A stretch of 64,000 bases of DNA from Streptomyces sp. NBC_01353 (lineage in GTDB: Bacteria > Actinomycetota > Actinomycetes > Streptomycetales > Streptomycetaceae), in assembly GCF_036237275.1 (NCBI RefSeq), contig NZ_CP108352.1, positions 4,092,001 to 4,156,000 on the forward strand, in the 5' to 3' direction. The translations under genes and the position numbers were made by a program. This document shows positions 1 through 7,268 of this stretch, piece by piece (position 1 is the first letter of the stretch; each line of letters starts with the position of its first letter). The notes below the pieces were generated by a model. It had not been told where the DNA came from. It worked only from the letters and a program-made list of their open reading frames with translations, and made no database searches.

Positions 1-81
1 CTTCCTCAGCCGGTTGATCCTGAGCTCGACCCCAGCCGGCCGCCCTTAGCCCGTCCGTACGTCCTAGGAGTTGCCGCCGCC

Positions 82-723
82 GTGAGCCGCAGCCTTCGAC
101 GCGGCGCCCTCGCCGCCTCCGCCATCGTGATCTCGATCGCCTCGCTGTCCGCCTGTGGCGCCGGCAACAACGCACAGACGCTCGGAGTCAAGCCGGACAA
201 CGCCGCCGTCACCGTGGACGACGTCAAGATCCAGAACGCGCTCGTCATCACCCAGCCCGACGCCACCGTGCAGGGCCCCGCCGTCGTCTCGGCCACGGTC
301 TTCAACAACGGCAGCAGCCAGCAGACCCTCGACTCGATCACCCTGCCGGGCACGCGCGCCACGGTGGTCCTGAAGCCCGCCGAGGGCTCCGGCCCGATCA
401 CCGTCCCCGCGGGCGGCTCGGTGGTCATCGGTGGCGAGGGCAATGCCACCGCCACGATCGAGGACGGCCGGCTGGCCGCGAAGAACGGCGACGCGCAGGA
501 GGTCGTCTTCAAGCTCAGCAAGACCGGTGACGTGGGCCTGGAGGCGTTCGTCGTCCCGGCGACCAGCTACTTCAAGGACTACGGCCCGACCGAGATCCCG
601 AAGCCGCCGGCCGCCTCGCCGACGGCGACCCCGACCGCGACCTCGACGGCGGGCCACGGCGCCGAGGGCGGCTCCACGGCCACCCCGTCGGGCGAGGCGA
701 GCCACTCGGCTGCCGGCCACTGA
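82..723 (+). CDS. secreted lipoprotein of unknown function
   Basis: This is a 213-residue exported lipoprotein with a GTG start preceded by AGGAG. It has an Arg-containing n-region, a hydrophobic core and a lipobox (LSAC, lipidated Cys25). The middle (about residues 40-165) is an all-beta-looking domain whose GG..., KNGD and V.F.. spacing recalls the PCu(A)C/DUF461 copper-chaperone family, but the Met/His copper ligands are not evident, so that link is weak. The tail is Pro/Thr/Ala-rich and ends in a short His-containing stretch. It converges on phoP and is separated from it by a strong terminator. A role in phosphate physiology is only suggested by position. The lipoprotein call is secure; the function is unknown. 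Confidence 0.85.
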   Translation: MSRSLRRGALAASAIVISIASLSACGAGNNAQTLGVKPDNAAVTVDDVKIQNALVITQPDATVQGPAVVSATVFNNGSSQQTLDSITLPGTRATVVLKPAEGSGPITVPAGGSVVIGGEGNATATIEDGRLAAKNGDAQEVVFKLSKTGDVGLEAFVVPATSYFKDYGPTEIPKPPAASPTATPTATSTAGHGAEGGSTATPSGEASHSAAGH

Positions 724-765
724 CGTACGGCGCTCGACGCACCGCGCGCAGCGCACCGCGCACGA

Positions 766-805
766 AAGGGGCGCCCCACCGGATCACTCCGGCGGGGCGC
801 CCCTT
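766..805. terminator. bidirectional intrinsic terminator between lipoprotein gene and phoP
   Basis: A 12-bp perfect GC-rich stem (AAGGGGCGCCCC with its complement) is extended by an inner CCGGA/TCCGG stem around a TCAC loop. It lies between two convergent genes and can serve both strands. T-tails are short, as usual in this GC-rich DNA. Confidence 0.8.
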
Positions 806-881
806 CGTATGCGTACGACCGTATGCGTAAGGCCCTACGGTGCGGCTCCATGCGTACGGCCACGGCTCTACGGCTACGGCT

Positions 882-941
882 GCCTACGGCTCACGGCTAC
901 GGCTTACGGCTGCTTACGGCTCACGGCTACGGCTTACGGCT
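882..941. repeat. 30-bp tandem duplication covering the phoP stop codon
   Basis: Two 30-nt copies (882-911 and 912-941) differ at one base and are themselves built of a TACGGCT/CACGGCT heptamer theme that extends back to about 844. The second copy includes the phoP stop codon (934-936). The repeat therefore forms the end of the coding sequence and the 3' flank of phoP. Confidence 0.85.
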
Positions 942-1614
942 CGAACTTGTAGCCCAGGCCCCGGACCGTCACCAGGTAGCGCGGCGCGCCCGGGTCGGGT
1001 TCGATCTTCGCCCGGAGTCGCTTGACGTGGACGTCGAGGGTCTTGGTGTCGCCGACGTAGTCCGCGCCCCAGACCCGGTCGATCAGCTGCATACGGGTCA
1101 GGACGCGGCCCGCGTTGCGCAGCAGCATCTCCAGGAGGTCGAACTCCTTCAGCGGGAGATCGACCTTGCCGCCGGAGACCGTGACGACGTGGCGGTCCAC
1201 GTCCATGCGGACCGGACCGGCCTCCAGGGCGGCGGGGGTGACCTCCTCCGGCTCGCCGCGGCGGCGTAGGACCGCGCGGATGCGGGCGACCAGCTCCCGC
1301 GAGGAGAAGGGCTTCGTCACGTAGTCGTCGGCTCCTATTTCCAGGCCGACGACCTTGTCGATCTCGCTGTCCTTGGCGGTCACCATGATGACCGGGACGT
1401 TCGAGCGGCCGCGCAGCTGGCGGCACACCTCGGTGCCGGGCAGCCCCGGCAGCATCAGGTCGAGGAGGACGAGATCCGCTCCATTGCGCTCGAACTCGTC
1501 GAGACCGTCGGGCCCGGTCGCGGCGACCGCGACCTCGAAGCCTTCCTTGCGGAGCATGTACGACAGGGCGTCGCTGAAGGATTCCTCATCCTCGACGACG
1601 AGCACTCGGGTCAC
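934..1614 (-). CDS. phoP: phosphate-response regulator PhoP (OmpR family)
   Basis: This is the DNA-binding response regulator of the PhoR-PhoP system, the master activator of the phosphate-starvation regulon. It is 226 residues long. The receiver domain (1-120) has the acidic pocket (VEDEE near 7-11), phospho-acceptor Asp52 in LLDLMLPG and Lys101 in the VTKPF switch. The C-terminal winged helix (about 130-226) carries the conserved RVWG and VRGLGYKF elements and recognises 11-nt direct repeats. The start ATG overlaps the phoR stop by 4 bp (ATGA), so the pair is translationally coupled and transcribed from the PHO-box promoter facing phoU. The mycobacterial orthologue is RegX3. Identification is very secure from motifs, phoR and phoU context. 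Confidence 0.97.
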   Translation of the reverse strand: MTRVLVVEDEESFSDALSYMLRKEGFEVAVAATGPDGLDEFERNGADLVLLDLMLPGLPGTEVCRQLRGRSNVPVIMVTAKDSEIDKVVGLEIGADDYVTKPFSSRELVARIRAVLRRRGEPEEVTPAALEAGPVRMDVDRHVVTVSGGKVDLPLKEFDLLEMLLRNAGRVLTRMQLIDRVWGADYVGDTKTLDVHVKRLRAKIEPDPGAPRYLVTVRGLGYKFEP

Positions 1615-2840
1615 GGAAGGACCTCCGGGGCAGGGAGCGGTTCGGTCATGAGATCGGGGGTGGGGGAGGCGGGCGGGCGGCGGTCCCGAACGGCGCCCGC
1701 CTCGGGCAGCCGCAGGGTGAAGGTGGAGCCCTGGCCTTCGGTGCTCCAGACGGTGACCTCCCCGCCGTGCGAGGCGGCCACGTGCTTGACGATGGCCAGG
1801 CCGAGCCCCGTGCCTCCGGTGGCGCGGGAGCGGGCGGGGTCGACGCGGTAGAAGCGTTCGAAGACCCGCTCGCGGTCCTTCTCGGAGATGCCGATGCCCT
1901 GGTCGGTCACCGCTATCTCGATCAGGTCGCCGCCGGGGGCCGCCACGCGGCGGGCGGCGATGCCCACCCGTGTACGGGCCGGGGAGTAGTTGACCGCGTT
2001 CTCGACGAGGTTGCCGAGGGCCGCGGCGAGCTGGCCGCGGCTGCCCCAGACGTGCAGGTCGGCGGCCCCTCCGGAGACCATGGTGATCTGCTTGGTGGAG
2101 GCGGTGTGCCGGGAGCGGTCGATGGCCTCGGCGACCAGTTCGTCCACCCGTACGGGCTCGGAGTCCTCCAGCGGGTCGTCGTTCTGCACCCGCGAGAGGT
2201 CGATGAGTTCCTGTACGAGATTGGTGAGCCGGGTCGCCTCTATCTGCATACGGCCGGCGAAGCGGGTGACCGCCTCGGGGTCGTCCGAGGCGTCCATGAC
2301 GGCCTCGGACAGCAGCGAGAGGGCACCTGTCGGAGTCTTGAGCTCATGACTCACGTTGGCGACGAAGTCGCGCCGTACCGCTTCGATGCGGCGGGCCTCC
2401 GTCAGGTCCTCGACCAGGAGCAGCACCAGGCGGGAGCCGAGCGGTGCCACGCGGGCGGAGACGGCGAGGGCCTCGCCGCGTCCGGTGCCGCGCCGGGGCA
2501 GATCGAGCTCGACCTGTCGTATCTCTCCGTCACGGCGGGTGTCGCGGGCCATGTTGAGCATGGGCTCGACGGCCAGCTTTCCGCCGCGGACCAGGCCGAG
2601 GGCGTACGCCGCCGAGCTGGCCTTCACCACGGAGTCGCTCTCGTCGAGAACGACCGCGGAGGAGCGCAGCACCGACAGCACGGTGTCGACGCCGGGCGGG
2701 AGCACGGCGTCCGTGTGCAGGGAGGTCCGGGTGGGTCGCGCCTGGTCGCGCTCGCTCCAGCGGAACGCCAGCATGGCGATCACGCCGGTGCACACCCCGG
2801 CGATCGCTGCCAATGCGGCGACCGCCGCGTTCACGTCCAT
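1611..2840 (-). CDS. phoR: phosphate-sensing histidine kinase PhoR (SenX3 type)
   Basis: This membrane sensor kinase phosphorylates PhoP when phosphate is scarce, with PhoU and the Pst transporter as likely input. The chosen ATG gives 409 residues and begins right at the hydrophobic N-terminal segment (about 4-27); an upstream in-frame extension would run through the PHO boxes and is not credible. A PAS-like region (about 50-150) precedes the dimerisation helix with His165 in NVSHELKTP. The ATPase domain shows the N box (NLVENAVNYS), DQGIGIS and GGTGLGL. The C-terminal tail is Pro-rich and disordered. It overlaps phoP by 4 bp. The architecture equals SenX3 of mycobacteria, including a single short membrane anchor rather than a large extracellular sensor. 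Confidence 0.96.
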   Translation of the reverse strand: MDVNAAVAALAAIAGVCTGVIAMLAFRWSERDQARPTRTSLHTDAVLPPGVDTVLSVLRSSAVVLDESDSVVKASSAAYALGLVRGGKLAVEPMLNMARDTRRDGEIRQVELDLPRRGTGRGEALAVSARVAPLGSRLVLLLVEDLTEARRIEAVRRDFVANVSHELKTPTGALSLLSEAVMDASDDPEAVTRFAGRMQIEATRLTNLVQELIDLSRVQNDDPLEDSEPVRVDELVAEAIDRSRHTASTKQITMVSGGAADLHVWGSRGQLAAALGNLVENAVNYSPARTRVGIAARRVAAPGGDLIEIAVTDQGIGISEKDRERVFERFYRVDPARSRATGGTGLGLAIVKHVAASHGGEVTVWSTEGQGSTFTLRLPEAGAVRDRRPPASPTPDLMTEPLPAPEVLP

Positions 2841-2914
2841 GGCATCCAGGTTATGCGGGGTCACGGACTCTCTCCCAGCCGTCCGAGTGGCTGCTCGAAC
2901 AGTCGTCGCCCAGA

Positions 2915-3011
2915 GTTCACTGTGGGGACGGTGCCGGTTCATTTGAACCGTTGAGGACAGTGGCCTGCGTCGCCCAGAGTTCACCGAGGGGAAAGAGGTC
3001 ATTCACTTGGG
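2915..3011. promoter_or_regulatory. PHO boxes in the divergent phoRP/phoU promoter
   Basis: GTTCAC-type 11-mers that PhoP binds as direct repeats occur at 2915 (GTTCACTGTGG), 2937 (GTTCATTTGAA), 2979 (GTTCACCGAGG) and 3001 (ATTCACTTGGG). Each pair is exactly 22 nt apart, leaving room for a degenerate middle unit. The region lies between phoR (start 2840) and phoU (start 3105). It matches the known autoregulated bidirectional promoter of Streptomyces; the assignment of individual units is my reading. Confidence 0.85.
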
Positions 3012-3104
3012 GTGGACGCTGCTGACTTGTCGGGGGCCGAACGTGGGAGCGTGGGGGTCCGAAGCCCCACCCGGACCCCGGACGCTTGTGAGAGAGGGAC
3101 ATCG

Positions 3105-3785
3105 ATGCGGGACGCGTACCACGAGGAACTTGACTCGATCGGCGAGGGCCTGGTCGAGATGGCCCGTCTTGTCGGGTCGGCGATCGGGCGCGCCACGACG
3201 GCGATGCTCGACGCGGATCTGAAGCTCGCGGAGAGCGTGATCGCGGCGGACCAGAAGGTCGACGACCTTCAGCACGACCTGGAGGCCCGGGCGATAGCGC
3301 TGCTCGCGCGCCAGCAGCCGGTGGCGACGGACCTGCGGATCGTGGTGACGTCGCTGCGGATGAGCGCGGACCTGGAGCGGTCGGGCGACCTGGCGCAGCA
3401 CGTGGCGAAGCTGGCGCGGCTGCGCTTCCCCGCCACCGCGGTGCCGCGTGACCTGCACGCGACGATCCTGGAGATGGGTCAGCTGGCGCAGCGCCTGATG
3501 GCGAAGGCGGCGGAGGTCATCATCACGAAGGACGTCGACCTGGCGCTCCAGCTGGAGCAGGACGACGACGAGATGGACCTGCTGCACCGGACGCTGTTCC
3601 AGCACCTGATGGACGACCGCTGGAAGCACGGCATCGAGACGGCGGTCGACGTGACGCTGCTGGGCCGTTACTACGAGCGGTACGCGGACCACGCGGTGTC
3701 GGTGGCGAAGCGCGTCGTGTACCTGGTGACGGGCGAGCACGCGGACGAGCTCCAGCAGTCGGACGCGCCGGTCGAGGGCGCGTAG
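3105..3785 (+). CDS. phoU: phosphate signalling protein PhoU
   Basis: PhoU is a cytoplasmic helical bundle that links the phosphate transporter to the PhoR kinase and damps Pho signalling. It is 226 residues from the ATG that begins MRDAYHEEL; a longer in-frame reading would start inside the PHO boxes. Both PhoU repeats are visible (about 1-105 and 110-215), with the conserved DRWKHG...GRYYERYADHA segment in the second. It is transcribed divergently from phoRP through the shared PHO-box region, so PhoP very likely controls it. About 300 bp of GC-rich repeat follows the stop codon. Confidence 0.96.
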   Translation: MRDAYHEELDSIGEGLVEMARLVGSAIGRATTAMLDADLKLAESVIAADQKVDDLQHDLEARAIALLARQQPVATDLRIVVTSLRMSADLERSGDLAQHVAKLARLRFPATAVPRDLHATILEMGQLAQRLMAKAAEVIITKDVDLALQLEQDDDEMDLLHRTLFQHLMDDRWKHGIETAVDVTLLGRYYERYADHAVSVAKRVVYLVTGEHADELQQSDAPVEGA

Positions 3786-3846
3786 CCCTCGGGCGGGCGG
3801 CGGGGACGGCTCGCGGCTCGGCGGGCGGGGGGCGGCGGGGGCGCGG

Positions 3847-3970
3847 CCTCGGCGGCGGGCCGCTGGGGCGGGCGCTCTCGACGGCGGGCACGGCTCGCTG
3901 CTGCCGGCGGGCACCGCTCGGCGCTGCTCGCGGCTTGGCAGCCTCGGCGGCGGGCCGCTGGGGGCGGGCG
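3847..3970. repeat. GC-rich direct repeats downstream of phoU
   Basis: The 305-bp gap between phoU and the small Cys-rich gene contains a 28-nt direct repeat (3847-3874 and 3942-3970, the second copy with one extra G) plus related GGCTCG/GGCGGG words. I see no gene in this stretch and no obvious intrinsic terminator apart from the local GC symmetry. Confidence 0.75.
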
Positions 3971-4090
3971 GGGCGCCCAGGCGCGTAGTCCGCGCAGGGC
4001 GGCGCTCGCACTCCTGTGCGCCGTTGATGCGCCCGGTGACGTGGGCATGGAATGAGGGGGAGGCGACGTACGCCTTCGAGGAGGGACGCC

Positions 4091-4240
4091 ATGCCTGAAT
4101 CCGCCACCACCGACCCCCCGCAGGAGACGCCGCGCGACGCGGTCTTCCTGCCCGTCCTCGGCGCCTGCGGGTGCGGCTCGGGCTGCGGCTGCGGCTGCCA
4201 GTCCGGCGGGCCGTGCCAGTGCGGAGGCTGCTCCGGTTAG
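4091..4240 (+). CDS. tiny cysteine-rich protein (49 residues)
   Basis: I do not recognise a named family. The ATG is preceded by GAGGAGGGA at good spacing and a strong terminator follows the stop. The first half is Pro/Glu/Asp-rich and hydrophilic. After a short hydrophobic LPVLGA stretch the last 26 residues hold eight Cys, mostly as CGCG and CQC steps, separated almost only by Gly, Ser and Gln. That composition suggests metal binding (small metallothionein-like) or heavy disulfide or lipid modification, but no characterised fold is evident. It stands alone between phoU and an acetyltransferase gene. It is a real gene in my judgement; its function is an open question. Confidence 0.75.
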   Translation: MPESATTDPPQETPRDAVFLPVLGACGCGSGCGCGCQSGGPCQCGGCSG

Positions 4241-4256
4241 CCGCGTACGACGAGAG

Positions 4257-4282
4257 GCCCCGCCCGGGGAGCCGGGCGGGGC
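4257..4282 (+). terminator. intrinsic terminator after the Cys-rich gene
   Basis: An 11-bp perfect stem (GCCCCGCCCGG and complement, 4257-4267/4272-4282) with a short loop is followed by TTCGTCGT. It sits 17 bp after the small gene's stop and before the end of the convergent acetyltransferase gene. Confidence 0.75.
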
Positions 4283-4321
4283 TTCGTCGTAGGCGATGGC
4301 GTCGTCGTACGCGCCAGGACC

Positions 4322-4789
4322 TCACACCTCAAGAACGCCGACGGTCTGCCCACCACTGACCTCGCCAGTCCTACGGAAGCCGAGCTTCAGGTAGAACTCC
4401 TCGGGCCCGTCCTCGCCCGGCTCCCAGGTCACATGGAACTGACGCGCACCACGCCGCCGGATCTCCTCGCGGACGGCGTCGACGGCGAACCGTCCGTACC
4501 CCTTGCCCTGCCGGTCGGCCCCGATGTTCAGCCGCCACAGGCCGCTGCGGCGGGCGTCCGGGTCGTCCTCCTTGGCCCAGCGGATGTCGATGAAGGCCAT
4601 CAGGAAGCCGACGAGCTCGTCCCCGTCGAAGATCAGCCGCGGCCAGGCGGTGTCCCCGAACGCGTACGCCTCCGCCAGCGAGGTCGCGACGGGCGCGACG
4701 TTCTTCTCCTGGTGCGGTTGGACGCGGAGCGCGAGCGCGGCGTCGACGTTGTCGGGGGTGATCTTCTCGAGGCGGAGCGATGAAGGCAT
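4322..4789 (-). CDS. GNAT-family N-acetyltransferase
   Basis: This 155-residue single-domain GNAT protein transfers an acetyl group from acetyl-CoA to an unidentified amine. The ATG reading MPSSLRL is chosen because it starts directly before the first GNAT strand; an upstream start would only add a Gly/Arg-rich stretch. Motif A is seen as RLNIGADRQGKGYGR (acetyl-CoA pyrophosphate loop Q-G-K-G-Y-G), with motif B near FYLKLGFRRTGEV. The W-x-P-G-E-D segment and a FIDIRWA strand resemble the spermine/spermidine (diamine) acetyltransferase branch, so a polyamine substrate is possible but unproven. It is transcribed toward the Cys-rich gene and stands alone. Confidence 0.85.
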   Translation of the reverse strand: MPSSLRLEKITPDNVDAALALRVQPHQEKNVAPVATSLAEAYAFGDTAWPRLIFDGDELVGFLMAFIDIRWAKEDDPDARRSGLWRLNIGADRQGKGYGRFAVDAVREEIRRRGARQFHVTWEPGEDGPEEFYLKLGFRRTGEVSGGQTVGVLEV

Positions 4790-4974
4790 GGCCCGGAGGT
4801 TACCGACCGTCCGTGCGTCCCGCCCGCGCAATTGTTCCCCCTGGCCCAAGTCCGCTGCTGACACACAAGGCTGTGTACGAGGCTGTCCATCTGCGTTCAC
4901 GCGGGGGCGGATCTGATCGCCTGACTCGACATCACACGGCTTCGTCGCCCTGACGGCCCTTTGGCAACGAAGAA

Positions 4975-5009
4975 GCCCCCTCCCCGCCGGAAACCGGCAG
5001 GGAGGGGGC
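4975..5009 (-). terminator. terminator of the phosphoglycerate mutase gene
   Basis: A perfect 16-bp inverted repeat (4975-4990 and 4994-5009) has an AAA loop. Read on the minus strand it lies just after the gpmA stop and is followed by TTCTTCG, giving a strong intrinsic terminator. Confidence 0.85.
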
Positions 5010-5026
5010 CATCTCGTGTGTCTGGG

Positions 5027-5785
5027 CTACTTCTTGCCCTGGTTCTTCACGGCCTCGATCGCCGCCGCCGCCGCGTCCGGGTCCAGGTACGTGCCGCCCG
5101 GCTTCAGGGGCTTGAAGTTCTCGTCGAGCTCGTACGCCAGCGGGATGCCCGTCGGGATGTTCAGGCCCGCGATGGCCTCGTCCGAGATGCCGTCCAGGTG
5201 CTTGACCAGGGCGCGCAGGCTGTTGCCGTGGGCCGCGATCAGGACCGTCTTGCCGTCCAGGAGGTCCGGGACGATGCCGTCGTACCAGTACGGCAGCATC
5301 CGGTCGACGACGTCCTTCAGGCACTCCGTCTGCGGGCGCAGCTCCGGGGGGATCGTCGCGTAGCGCGGGTCGTCGGACTGCGAGAACTCCGTGCCGTCCT
5401 CGAGCGCCGGCGGCGGGGTGTCGTACGAGCGACGCCAGAGCATGAACTGCTCCTCGCCGAACTCCGCGAGCGTCTGCGCCTTGTCCTTGCCCTGGAGCGC
5501 ACCGTAGTGGCGCTCGTTCAGACGCCAGGAGCGGTGGACCGGGATCCAGTGGCGGTCGGCGGACTCCAGCGCCAGCTGCGCCGTGCGGATGGCGCGCTTC
5601 TGCAGGGAGGTGTGCAGTACGTCGGGCAGCAGGCCGGCGTCCTTCAGCAGCTCACCGCCGCGGACCGCCTCCTTCTCGCCCTTCTCGGTGAGGTTGACGT
5701 CCACCCAGCCGGTGAACAGGTTCTTCGCGTTCCACTCGCTCTCGCCGTGGCGGAGGAGGATCAGCTTGTACGGTGCGTCGGCCAT
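5027..5785 (-). CDS. gpmA: 2,3-bisphosphoglycerate-dependent phosphoglycerate mutase
   Basis: GpmA interconverts 3- and 2-phosphoglycerate in glycolysis in the cytoplasm. The protein is 252 residues from the ATG reading MADAPYK. It carries the phosphohistidine loop [10 protein letters not shown] (catalytic His13), the [12 protein letters not shown] acid segment with the catalytic Glu, and the second histidine in [10 protein letters not shown]. Length and all motifs are typical of the dPGM family. The C-terminal residues are Lys-rich (NQGKK), as in actinobacterial members. Its position near phoPR and mshA is the same as gpm1 near senX3-regX3 in mycobacteria. Confidence 0.97.
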   Translation of the reverse strand: MADAPYKLILLRHGESEWNAKNLFTGWVDVNLTEKGEKEAVRGGELLKDAGLLPDVLHTSLQKRAIRTAQLALESADRHWIPVHRSWRLNERHYGALQGKDKAQTLAEFGEEQFMLWRRSYDTPPPALEDGTEFSQSDDPRYATIPPELRPQTECLKDVVDRMLPYWYDGIVPDLLDGKTVLIAAHGNSLRALVKHLDGISDEAIAGLNIPTGIPLAYELDENFKPLKPGGTYLDPDAAAAAIEAVKNQGKK

Positions 5786-5909
5786 GCGCCCGAGCCTAAT
5801 CGACGCCCGACGATTGACGCGCACCGTCAATTCGCTGGCGTCCGGCGTATGAGATGCGTAAGTTACGAGAGCCGTTAGAGGGACTTACGCACACGGGGGC
5901 CGGCCACAC

Positions 5910-7268
5910 ATGTCCATCGACTCGCTCAGACGATCAGCTCGCGCGACCGTCTCCGGTCTCCCCGGCGGTTTCTGGTGGCTCTGGCTCTCCACCCTGGTCA
6001 ACCGAACCGGCGCCTTCGTCCTCACCTTCCTGTCGCTCTACCTGACCCAGGAGCTCGGGCACTCGGCCTGGTTCGCCGGACTCGTCCTCGCCCTCCACGG
6101 CCTCGGCGGCGTCGCCGGTTCCCCGCTCGGCGGGACGCTCGCCGACAAGTGGGGCCGGCGCCCCACCATGGTCACCATGCACCTGGTGACGGCCACCTGC
6201 GCCGCCGCCCTCGCTCTGGTCACCACCGCCTGGGGCGTCGCCGCCGTCGTGCTGCTGATGGGCGTCTCGATGCAGGCCGTACGCCCCTCCATCCAGGCCA
6301 CCATCGCCGACATGGTCCCCGAGCACGACCGCCGCCGGGCCTTCGCCCTCAACTACTGGGCCCTCAACCTCGGCTTCGCCGTCGCCGCCTTCGGCGGTGG
6401 CGCCGCGATCTTCCTCGGCTACCGCACCCTCTTCCTCATCGAGGCCGTGGCCACCACCCTCTGCGCCCTGATCGTCTTCCTGCGGCTGCCCGAGACCCGC
6501 CCCGAGGCCCGCCGCGACCCCGCCGGCGAGGTCATGGAGAAGGACCGCGTCAGCGTCCTCGACGTCCTGCGCGACGCACCCTTCCGTACCCTCGTCCTCC
6601 TCAACCTCCTCGTCTGCCTCGTCTTCACCGCTCCCTGGGTCGGTCTGCCCCTCACGGTGGCGGAAGCCGGCCTGAATCCCGGCGCGTACGGCCTGGTCAT
6701 CGCCACCAACGGCGTCGTGATCGTCGCCTTCCAGCTGCTGGTCAACAAGGTCACCGACAAGCGCTCACCGGCGATGCTGCTCACCGTCTCCTCGCTGCTC
6801 TTCGCGCTCGGCACGGGCGCGACCGCGCTGGCCGGCACGCCGCTGGTGTTCGCCGCCACCGTGGTCGTGTGGACCATCGGCGAGATGGTCCACGTCCCCA
6901 CCAACGCCGCCGCCACCGCCAAGCTCGCCCCCGAGCACGCGCGCGGCCGCTACCAGGGCGTCATGGGCATGTCCTGGGCCCTGTCCGGCTTCCTCGCCCC
7001 GATCCTCGCGGGCTGGGTCGTGGACGGCCCGGGCACCGACACCCTGTGGGTGGCCTGCGGCGTCATCGGCTGCCTCGCCGCCATCGGCTACGCCACGCGG
7101 CTCCGCAAGGCCCTGGACGACGACAACGACGTCCGGGGAGACGTGCCCGCACCCGCCCCGGTGAAGGCCGAGACGACGAGGACCGACGAGCCCGTCGCCC
7201 TCACCAAGACCGACGAGCCCGAGCCCGTCGCCCTCACCAAGACCGACAGCGGCGCCCTCAACGCCTGA
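5910..7268 (+). CDS. MFS transporter (12 TM, DHA1-like)
   Basis: This 452-residue integral membrane protein is a proton-driven antiporter of the major facilitator superfamily, substrate unknown. About 12 hydrophobic segments can be counted. The MFS loop 2-3 signature is present as GGTLADKWGRRPT, and an R-P-S/T and PE.RGRYQG motif recurs in the second half. The C-terminal 40 residues are hydrophilic and contain a short internal duplication (E-P-V-A-L-T-K-T-D twice). The gene converges on the beta-helix gene and the two overlap tail-to-tail by 11 bp, so there is no separate terminator between them. Drug or sugar efflux are both possible. Confidence 0.88.
   Translation: MSIDSLRRSARATVSGLPGGFWWLWLSTLVNRTGAFVLTFLSLYLTQELGHSAWFAGLVLALHGLGGVAGSPLGGTLADKWGRRPTMVTMHLVTATCAAALALVTTAWGVAAVVLLMGVSMQAVRPSIQATIADMVPEHDRRRAFALNYWALNLGFAVAAFGGGAAIFLGYRTLFLIEAVATTLCALIVFLRLPETRPEARRDPAGEVMEKDRVSVLDVLRDAPFRTLVLLNLLVCLVFTAPWVGLPLTVAEAGLNPGAYGLVIATNGVVIVAFQLLVNKVTDKRSPAMLLTVSSLLFALGTGATALAGTPLVFAATVVVWTIGEMVHVPTNAAATAKLAPEHARGRYQGVMGMSWALSGFLAPILAGWVVDGPGTDTLWVACGVIGCLAAIGYATRLRKALDDDNDVRGDVPAPAPVKAETTRTDEPVALTKTDEPEPVALTKTDSGALNA

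Noticed and set aside
2841-3002. N-terminal extension of PhoR through the promoter
   Set aside because: The extra codons would run through the phoRP leader up to the PHO boxes and lack any conserved character; the start at the first hydrophobic helix is standard for the family.
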